DNA of 64,000 bases, taken from the NCBI GenBank assembly GCA_016282915.1, contig JAEELW010000144.1, positions 1 through 64,000 of the forward strand, given 5' to 3'. Under the pieces are notes generated by a model, which did not search any database, had not been told where the DNA came from, and was given only the letters and a program-made list of their open reading frames with translations. This DNA comes from Lachnospiraceae bacterium. Its GTDB lineage: Bacteria; Bacillota; Clostridia; Lachnospirales; Lachnospiraceae. The position numbers and the translations under genes are program-made. Shown piece after piece: positions 53,520-60,800 of this stretch. Every line of letters starts with the position of its first letter. The stretch's first letter is position 1.

Positions 53520-54035
53520 TTATTCCGGATCGATCAGATCAACCTGAACCGGTCCCATAGCTTTCAAGGCCGTCTCATGCGATTCGGGCGTCACGCAGGC
53601 ACAGAGCTTTCCAAGAACGCAGACACGCACTTCCGGTCCGAAGGCTCTGACAAGAATCGCATTACTCAGTACGCAGATCCCCGTACATACTCCGCAGAGA
53701 TACACTTCATCATAATCTTTGGCAAACTGCCCCAGTTCTACCGAACCGAAGACAGGTTTCCGAAAGATCTTTTTCGCCTTTTTCGTAAGCTCCTGCAGTT
53801 CGGGTATGATCTGCCAGCCCTCGCTCTCCTCGATACAATGCGCTACCGGAAGTTTCTGTCCCTCCTGGGTCTGCGGATAGTTCTCCTGATGGGTATCCTG
53901 CGTAAAGACGATATCCCCGTCAAAGTTTTCCGCATATTTCTTCAGATCCGGAATGATCTGCTGCGCTTCCTTCGTGCCCAGGCAGCCGGTCACAAAATCA
54001 TTCTGCATATCGACGATCACAAGAAGTTTTTTCAT
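53520..54035 (-). CDS. Isochorismatase-like cysteine hydrolase (nicotinamidase-type)
   Basis: The 171-residue protein starts at the ATG at 54035 behind GAGGAGGTATAGCT. LLVIVDMQNDFVTGCLGTK holds the catalytic Asp and metal region, RKPVFGSVE the Lys, and LCGVCTGICVLSNAI the nucleophilic Cys with the preceding cis-peptide, the Asp-Lys-Cys triad of this superfamily. VFTQDTHQENYPQTQEG fits nicotinamidase-like members that hydrolyse nicotinamide or similar amides. It lies downstream of a family 1 repeat and the nitroreductase gene. Confidence 0.88.
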   Translation of the reverse strand: MKKLLVIVDMQNDFVTGCLGTKEAQQIIPDLKKYAENFDGDIVFTQDTHQENYPQTQEGQKLPVAHCIEESEGWQIIPELQELTKKAKKIFRKPVFGSVELGQFAKDYDEVYLCGVCTGICVLSNAILVRAFGPEVRVCVLGKLCACVTPESHETALKAMGPVQVDLIDPE

Positions 54036-54144
54036 AGCTATACCTCCTCTTTCAGAAAACACCTGCCCTTGCATTATACTTCCGTTCTGCCTCATCCGCA
54101 AGTTTGTTTTCTGAGAAGTATGGCGCAGCAGCATATGCTGTCAA

Positions 54145-54212
54145 TTTACTATTCAGGCCCGAGCGCCGCGCTTGCTGACTGGCTGCGGGCCGATACTTTG
54201 ATCAGCAGGCCG
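54145..54212 (-). repeat. Interspersed intergenic repeat, family 1, copy 4
   Basis: On the minus strand it reads CCTGCTGATCAAAGTATCGG then CCCGCAGCCA, a GC-rich middle and CGGGCCTGAATAGTAA; best match to copies 2 and 3. It lies between the nitroreductase and the hydrolase genes. Confidence 0.8.
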
Positions 54213-54229
54213 GTCAAAACTCCGCTCCC

Positions 54230-54754
54230 TCAGATGCAGTATATATAGTTTTCTTTTCTCGGCGCCGGATCCTTTGCAGCTTCCGCCGCGTAGCCGAGTG
54301 CGCAGTGGCCGATCCCCTCATATTCGTCTGTGATACCAAGTTTCTCGAGGATCGCCTTTCCGAAATCCGATTCGAATTCTTCCTTCGCCCTGTGGATCCA
54401 GATGCTGGCGACTCCAAGGCTCTCGGCCGCATTCATGAGATTGCCCATCACGAGCGATCCGTCATACACATGCGTAACCACATCCTTTTTTTCCAGAACG
54501 ATCAGTATGACCGGCGCCCCATAGAACGGGTCAAAACCCTCGCCCCAGCCGCCGATCTTTCTGTTTTCTTCGGAAAGCGCATCACGCGTAGCTTTATCCG
54601 TCACAGCGATGATGATGGGACTCTGCTTGCCCATACCGGTAGCTGCATAGGTTCCGGCCTTCAGGATCGCCTGAAGTTCTTCATCCTTCACCATATCCGG
54701 CTTAAAATTCCTGCAGCTTCTTCTTGATTCCAAAACCTTCAATGTTTCGTTCAT
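54230..54754 (-). CDS. Nitroreductase-family FMN oxidoreductase
   Basis: The 174-residue protein has the FMN phosphate-binding start ESRRSCRNFKPDMV, an ATGMGKQSP segment, PVILIVLEKKD, and a GNLMNAAESLGVASIWI helix typical of the small single-domain nitroreductases, with IGHCALGYAAE near the end. These enzymes reduce nitro compounds, quinones or flavins with NAD(P)H; the substrate is not predictable. It sits with glutathione peroxidase upstream, which suggests a small redox-defence group. ATG follows AAAGGAGAACGAAAA. Confidence 0.9.
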   Translation of the reverse strand: MNETLKVLESRRSCRNFKPDMVKDEELQAILKAGTYAATGMGKQSPIIIAVTDKATRDALSEENRKIGGWGEGFDPFYGAPVILIVLEKKDVVTHVYDGSLVMGNLMNAAESLGVASIWIHRAKEEFESDFGKAILEKLGITDEYEGIGHCALGYAAEAAKDPAPRKENYIYCI

Positions 54755-54829
54755 TTTTCGTTCTCCTTTATGATATTCTTTGCAAACTGCACTGCCCGAT
54801 CAGAATCACCGCCGGGATCGTATTCCGCT

Positions 54830-55369
54830 TTACAGCAGAGCTTTGATACACTCCTCAACCTTCTTCATGTCGGCTGTCGGCTCAAATCTCGCCACGACAT
54901 TTCCTTCACGGTCGATCACAAACTTGGTGAAATTCCACTTGATATCCGGCTTGGAAGCCCAGTCCGGATCCGCTGCGTTAAACATATTCTCAAGGATGCC
55001 CTTAAGCTCATGCTCATCGAAGCCTTCAAAGCCCTTTTGCGCTTTCAGATAGGTGTACAGCGGAAGCTCGTTCTCACCGTTCACATCCGACTTTTTCATC
55101 TGCGGGAAGGTCGTATTAAAATGCAAAGTGCAGAATTCATGGATCTCTTCATCCGTACCGGGGGCCTGCCCGCCAAACTGATTGCAGGGGATGTCAAGGA
55201 TCTCGAGTCCTTTGTCGTGATAATCCTTATATAACTGCTCGATCGGCGCATACTGCGGCGTAAAACCGCAGCCCGTGGCTGTGTTCACCACAAGTATCAC
55301 TTTTCCCTTATACTCCGCTAGGCTGAGTTTCTCATCTTTTCCCGTGGTCACTTCATAATCGTAGATCAT
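54830..55369 (-). CDS. Glutathione peroxidase-like thiol peroxidase
   Basis: The 179-residue protein carries the family signatures VVNTATGCGFTPQYAPIEQL, with a cysteine (TGC-coded, not selenocysteine) at the peroxidatic position, LDIPCNQFGGQAPGTDEEI, and KWNFTKFVIDREGNVV with the tetrad Trp and Asn. A second cysteine in PCNQF and the lack of the oligomer loop fit a thioredoxin-dependent monomeric enzyme that reduces hydroperoxides. ATG follows GGAGGAACAAAAA. It is 75 bp upstream of the nitroreductase gene. Confidence 0.93.
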   Translation of the reverse strand: MIYDYEVTTGKDEKLSLAEYKGKVILVVNTATGCGFTPQYAPIEQLYKDYHDKGLEILDIPCNQFGGQAPGTDEEIHEFCTLHFNTTFPQMKKSDVNGENELPLYTYLKAQKGFEGFDEHELKGILENMFNAADPDWASKPDIKWNFTKFVIDREGNVVARFEPTADMKKVEECIKALL

Positions 55370-55456
55370 TTTTTGTTCCTCCTTTTTTCTCTGCTTTTAT
55401 TACAGCGCCACTTTGGAGCCTTCGATATCGGCCCGTGTCTGATCCGGCGCTTTGGT

Positions 55457-56113
55457 TCATGATCTTTCCTGCACCTCACGATGACCGTTTTTCAAAAATA
55501 CCGCGATCATCAGGATATAGCATATGGTCTTCGGCAGCATCAGCATCCCGAGCATGGGGATCAGTCCTGCCCCTACGGCTACCGGGATATAGAATGCGAA
55601 GGAAAGAAGTATGCAGATCCAAAGAAGCCCGAAGCCCTTTTCCTTCTTTCTGTTTTTGAAGTACAGATAACAGATGAGCGCCCCCAGGATGACAAAGGGT
55701 ATGTTCCGGAGTATCCCCCAGGTCATATCACTGCTGTTCTCAAACCAGCCGTTCTGCGGAAAGAAACACAGCGCGATCCTCAGGATCGCCGTACAGCAGA
55801 TCACGGCGCTCAGATTCATATTCTCTTTTTCTTCGTACAGTCCGATCCAGATCCGGTAAAGCAGCAAGTAAAATACCGTCATCGTAATGGAGGTGACCAG
55901 CTTCCCGACTCCGAGATAAACGCTCATATCTCTATCCAGGAAATAATTCAACACCCGCGGGATCAGATGAAAAGCGTCCCCGCAGCCCAATACAACGGCC
56001 GCAATACCCATATATCTCTCCGTTTTGCTATCTGCTCTCCTGAGGATAAGACATCCGCTGATCACCGCAAACAGGAGATATGCGATATCAAAGCTTGATT
56101 CTCCGTACTTCAT
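55457..56113 (-). CDS. Integral membrane protein, about seven helices, unknown function
   Basis: The 218-residue protein is nearly all hydrophobic, with six or seven predicted membrane helices (for example IAYLLFAVISGCLIL, GIAAVVLGCGDAFHLIPRVL, LVTSITMTVFYLLLYRIWI, IPFVILGALICYLYF, MLPKTICYILMIAVFL) and short loops. His and Arg in the second helix (AFHLIPR) are the only polar residues that look functional. ATG follows GGAGGCAGACT. It lies 87 bp downstream of the Pr6Pr-type gene and may be co-transcribed. Family not recognised. Confidence 0.7.
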   Translation of the reverse strand: MKYGESSFDIAYLLFAVISGCLILRRADSKTERYMGIAAVVLGCGDAFHLIPRVLNYFLDRDMSVYLGVGKLVTSITMTVFYLLLYRIWIGLYEEKENMNLSAVICCTAILRIALCFFPQNGWFENSSDMTWGILRNIPFVILGALICYLYFKNRKKEKGFGLLWICILLSFAFYIPVAVGAGLIPMLGMLMLPKTICYILMIAVFLKNGHREVQERS

Positions 56114-56200
56114 AGTCTGCCTCCTTAGCTTCCGATACTTTCCGGGATTCCCGTTTTACCGCTCCGTGCATAATGCTCTTCATAGCTCCCATCCTCTCTG

Positions 56201-56878
56201 TCAGGGATTCTTTTTTCTCTTCAGACCGTCCGCGATCTTCAGGTAAAGATATCCCACGATGATCAGAAAGACCAGCAGCAGCGCGATCCACCACACACAG
56301 CCCATATACGGCATTTCCTTCGTGAATCCGAATGCTCCCGCCGGACTTCCCCAGTTGAGGAAGAAATAGGGATAATTGATCCCTTCCGCAAACTGCCAGT
56401 TGTTCGCATAAGCGATCCCGGCATAGACCGCATATGCGATCGGCGGAAGGATCACCCAGAAGACATCTTTTTTCCGGATATCACTGCCTGCCGCTGTCAC
56501 AAAGAAATCAGCCACCGCCGCTGCCGGAACGACCACATGGGTCAGGATATTCTGTACGTTCCAGGCATAGATCCCCAGCGTCGGCGCAAGTACAAAACAG
56601 AATACCATACCGGTCAGGGTGATCGATACCGTTCCCACGTATTTGATCAGTGACCATACAGCCGGCGTTTTTTTTCCGCTCAGGAGCATAACGCCGCCGA
56701 TCGCACAGATCAGCGCGATCGCGATGTTTGACTGTATCGTGAAATACATAAATACAACTTTGCCTCCCATAAAGCTGTCTCTTCCGGCATACGCGCTTAA
56801 GAAGGTACCGAGGACCGCCGAGATGACCACTGCAGCTTTCAGGATCAGGGAAATTGTCTTTTGCTTTGCAGATAACAT
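56201..56878 (-). CDS. Pr6Pr-family membrane protein
   Basis: The 225-residue protein has six membrane helices with the family features FMYFTIQSNIAIALI, LTHVVVPAAAVADFFVT and YPYFFLNWG, all around the third to fifth helices, matching the uncharacterised Pr6Pr (FAR-17a/AIG1-like) group. It is the first gene of the 54-57 kb run and has a strong promoter. ATG at 56878 follows CGGAGATCTGA. Biochemical role unknown; eukaryotic relatives hydrolyse fatty acid esters. Confidence 0.85.
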   Translation of the reverse strand: MLSAKQKTISLILKAAVVISAVLGTFLSAYAGRDSFMGGKVVFMYFTIQSNIAIALICAIGGVMLLSGKKTPAVWSLIKYVGTVSITLTGMVFCFVLAPTLGIYAWNVQNILTHVVVPAAAVADFFVTAAGSDIRKKDVFWVILPPIAYAVYAGIAYANNWQFAEGINYPYFFLNWGSPAGAFGFTKEMPYMGCVWWIALLLVFLIIVGYLYLKIADGLKRKKNP

Positions 56879-56923
56879 TCAGATCTCCGTTTTTGTTTTG
56901 TGCTATTTGCTTTTGCAAAATCT

Positions 56924-56952
56924 ATTATTGCGCAATATATCAATTTTGTCAA
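56924..56952 (-). promoter_or_regulatory. Promoter of the Pr6Pr-type gene with overlapping palindrome
   Basis: On the minus strand TTGACA (56952-56947), 17 bp, AATAAT (56929-56924). A perfect palindrome TATTGCGCAATA (56926-56937) overlaps the -10 region and could be a repressor site. Confidence 0.75.
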
Positions 56953-57016
56953 TAGGCAGATAAACAAAAATCCCTGACAGCGGTCCGGATTGTAGAATAC
57001 GAAGGGATCTGTTAGA

Positions 57017-57070
57017 ATGAACGATATGAGGGATAAAGGAGGAGTCCGCAGGAGACTGCCCGGACGCTGA
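57017..57070 (+). CDS. Possible 17-residue leader peptide
   Basis: ATG at 57017, with AAGGGA about 10 bases upstream, encodes MNDMRDKGGVRRRLPGR and stops at 57068-57070, four bases before the metallopeptidase ATG. That ATG lacks a ribosome binding site of its own, and GTCCG/CGGAC inside the leader can form a hairpin, so translational coupling is plausible. The peptide itself may have no function. Confidence 0.35.
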   Translation: MNDMRDKGGVRRRLPGR

Positions 57071-57074
57071 GCCC

Positions 57075-57869
57075 ATGATAAAAGAAGAACAGATCATCCG
57101 AAGTAGGCGCAGAAGCATCGGGCTGGAGATCCGGCCCGGAGGAAAGCTGGTCGTAAGAGCCCCCTATCATGTCTCAAGGGACGAGATCGATGCTTTTATC
57201 GCTGAAAAACAGGACTGGATCGCTTCACATCAGGATAAAAGCCGCAAGGCTGCAGGGAAAGCCTTAGACGTCACTGCCACCGAAGGCAGCCGTGTGCCTT
57301 TTCTCGGAAAAATGCTAAAGCTCGGATATCATCGTGAAAAAGTTATGCGCCTTGCAGACAGCTCTGCGGAGGATGGCGATTATTATAAAAGAGCAGAGAA
57401 CTTTACGGCAGGATTGCCTGCGGATGACAGTGCAACGCTCCTTTTACCGCATCCGGGGCTGCGTGCAAAGGGCATACAGCTGATCACTCCCTCCGAGAAG
57501 GAGCTCCTTTCCCAGAACAGGGCCATGATGATCTATTGGTACCGCATGCAGGCGAAACGCCTCCTCCCGGTGCGGACGGCATATTGGGCACAACAGATGG
57601 GACTTGATTACTCCAGGATACGCATCTCTTCCGCCAGGACCAACTGGGGTTCCTGCAATGCGCACTCCGGCATCAACTTCAGCTGCTTTCTCATCACCCT
57701 CTGCCCGAGAAGCATCGATTACGTCATCGTCCATGAGCTCTCCCACATCCGTCATCTCGACCACTCCAAAGCCTTCTATGCAGAGGTGGAAAAAGTACTG
57801 CCGGATTACCGCGAACGGGAATCCGGCATCAAGGAAGACCAGTGGGTGCTGGAGATCCTGAAGGACTGA
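57075..57869 (+). CDS. YgjP/DUF45-type zinc metallopeptidase (SprT/M48-like)
   Basis: The 264-residue soluble protein starts IKEEQIIRSRRRSIGLEIRP as in the YgjP family, contains RTNWGSCNAHSGINFSCFLI and ends with the zinc motif VIVHELSHIRHLDHSKAFY (HExxH plus a third His), then VLPDYRERE. Such proteins are probably intracellular proteases of unknown substrate. The ATG has no clear ribosome binding site; a leader ORF ending four bases upstream may supply coupling. The gene ends one base from the convergent adhesin gene, so the two transcripts can overlap. Confidence 0.9.
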   Translation: MIKEEQIIRSRRRSIGLEIRPGGKLVVRAPYHVSRDEIDAFIAEKQDWIASHQDKSRKAAGKALDVTATEGSRVPFLGKMLKLGYHREKVMRLADSSAEDGDYYKRAENFTAGLPADDSATLLLPHPGLRAKGIQLITPSEKELLSQNRAMMIYWYRMQAKRLLPVRTAYWAQQMGLDYSRIRISSARTNWGSCNAHSGINFSCFLITLCPRSIDYVIVHELSHIRHLDHSKAFYAEVEKVLPDYRERESGIKEDQWVLEILKD

Positions 57870-57870
57870 T

Positions 57871-60800
57871 CTACTTCGCTTTCACCGTGATCGTGATGCT
57901 CTTTCCGTTGATCTTTGCCGTAAGTTTGGCCTTGCCCTTCCCCTGAACGACCAGTTCACGTTCTTCGTTCACATAGGCGACGCCCGGATTGCTGCTCTTA
58001 AAGGCCACGAAACGGTCCAGGGCTGCGAGCTCGAGTTTGAACTTTGTTCCGACGCTCAGTTCGGCCTCATATTTCTTTCCTTTTACTCTGAGCGCAGTAT
58101 TTGTGATCGTGCAGTTCTCTACCGTCACATTTATACGGTATTCCGCGCCTTTATACACCGTCGTAAGGATCGCCGTTCCGGGGGCATTCGCTTTCAGCCT
58201 GTTCTTCTTTACAAATTCCACGCAGCTTCCGGAGGAAATACTCCATTCCACATTCTTCAGGCCTTTGACGGAGATGCTCTTCGTACCGCCCACATTAATG
58301 TGCAGCGTGCGGCTCTGCTCGGGCGAAGTCTCCGTTACCTTTACTTTGCAGCTGTAGCTCTTTCCGTTCACAAAGGCCGTGATCGTGGCGCTGCCGCGGC
58401 TCACTGCCGTGAGCTTTCCGCTCACAGGATCGACCGCTGCCACATCCGGAGCCGAAGAAGAAAAACAGAAGGGCAGGCTGCCGTCCCCGGGATCAAATCC
58501 GCAGCTCATGCTCACGCCGGCCTCCAGCTTCAGGGACTTCTTTTTAAAGACCGGCTGGGAGATATAAACTTTGATGCGCTGTCCCGTGCTCCTGTTCTCC
58601 AGGATCACGAAACTGCCCGTCCCCGTCACCTTCTTTGCGCTCACGGCTCCTTTTTTGCTGACGTTCAGATACTTCTTATCCTTTTTGCTCACACTCCAGC
58701 CGCTCTCCGGCATCGTAAACTTCTGTCCCTTCACCAGATGCAGCTCCGTCGTCAGTGCATTCAGCGCGGGAACGGAATTGAAAGCCGAAGCCAAAGCTCC
58801 GCCGCCGCCCTCGGGAAGGCTTCCGTCTTCCTTTTTCAGGATCACCGTGATACACACGGGGTCGGTGTCGGCATGAGCGGAATCGCCGCGCACATAATAC
58901 CATACATAATAATATGCGGGTTTCTCGGCTTTCGGCAGAGTCATTGCAAACTCTTCTGCCGCGGGAGCGGTCCGGTCATTGCTTCCGAGACAGTACACCA
59001 TGGTACCGCCCGAGGCCTTCCCGCGTTCGATCAGCACCTGACTTAAGTGATTGCAGCGCAGATCCTTTGCTGCAGGTTCTGTGATCACCAGGGCAAGCGG
59101 CTTTTCGTCTTTTTTGTACGTTGCCGTCACCGTGACGGTCTTTGCCGGCATCACGAGACTCGTGACCGCTGCTCCCGCATCGGCAAAAACGACCTCATCC
59201 TCGCTGTACCAGGAGCTGAATACTTTCCCGGCCGGTGCGGCATCGGCGGTGATCATTACGCTCTCTCCCGCCTCATATTCTCCGCCGCCCTTCCCGTTCT
59301 CGACTTTGAGCCTGCAGACCGCGGAACGTATCCTCACGCTTACCGGCGTGGCGTCCAGACCGTTTACCGTGGCTGTGGCGCTGATCCGGTACCAGACCGT
59401 GTAGTTTCCGGCCTCAGTCCCGCTGGGGACAGCGCTGTCGAAGCTTACGCCGTCCGCACTGTATTCCATCATGCCGCCCTTTGTCACACTCCCCGGATTC
59501 AGAAGCTCCTGGGGCGCCCCCGTATAACTTAAGCTTTTTGCCGTCGGCGCCGTATATTCCGGATCTTCCAGACCGTTTAAAGTGATCGCGACCCAGAAGG
59601 TGCAGTCAAAGTTCGTTCCGTAAGCGATCAGTGAGACATGGATCTTATCCCCTGCCTTAGCTCCGTGGATCTCCATACGTAGGATCCCGTCATTGCTCAC
59701 CGTGATATCGTCCACGATCACGCTGCCGGTCTCGATCCACTGTTCATAGGGTTCGTATCCGCTCACCGTCCCTGCTGCCTGAGGGACCATGGATGCCAGC
59801 GGTATGGAAAGCTGCTCACGGATCCCCACGCTGCGCGTAAGGGTTCCCAGATCCCTCGGCCCCCCTTTGCCGATGCTGAAGGTCGTGGAACCGCTGACGG
59901 TATAATTTCCGCCTTCTCTGTCCACAAGCGTGATCAGCGCGCTGTTCGTACCCACATTCACATTATTTGCATAAAGCACCGTATATTCCGCGGCACTGAC
60001 AAGACCGTATTCGCTGCTTACCGTCACGGCAGGCTCCACGGCAGCGCCGGTGTAGGACGCATGTCCCACACTGATCGCCGGATCCGTAAGGATGCAGGGG
60101 GCGATCTCGAAACTGCCATAGGTCTCTCCGGAATACATTCCCTTTCCCGTAACAATGATCGTCGCGCTGCCGGCATCGATATTGTCTTCCGCAGAATAGC
60201 TGTAGTCCGTCCCGTATGTAAGGCTTACTCCGTCCAGACTGACCGCGACATCGGAAGGCTCGGGAAGCAGCTCTTCACCGATATAGCTGTAATTTCCTCC
60301 CACACTGACCACGGCTGCCTCTAGGCTTCTGCCCAGCACCGTCAGTGTTCCGTTCTCATAGCTGATATTGTAATTTCCCGTCACGTCCACGCCGTTTTCA
60401 TCGGCAATGCGGGCATCGGAAGGGGTGATCGTTCTGCCTGTCGCCGGCACGGAAGTATCACCGCTCAGCTTCACCTCACTCAGTACATGACCGTAGGCCG
60501 CCCCCTCCAGTACCGCCAGCCCGGGGGCGGAAGGCAGCGCTACGCCGGCCTCCACACTCTGGTCTGCCGCCCTTACCGTAACGTCACAGGGCAGGATATC
60601 CGCTTTGATATCCTGCGGCCATTTTTCCTCCGAAACACTGTAATTGTATGCTGCATGGGACGCAGCGGGGCACTCCAGTTCCACCTCTGTGATGATGACT
60701 GCCTTGTCGTTCCCTACGGACGGATCCGCAAATTCTCCCAGGACGATCAGCCCCACTTCCACCTCATCGGCGGGCAACACCCCGCCGATGGGATAGGATA

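Noticed and set aside
54830-55369. Selenocysteine glutathione peroxidase
   Set aside because: The peroxidatic position is encoded by TGC, an ordinary cysteine, and there is no in-frame TGA.
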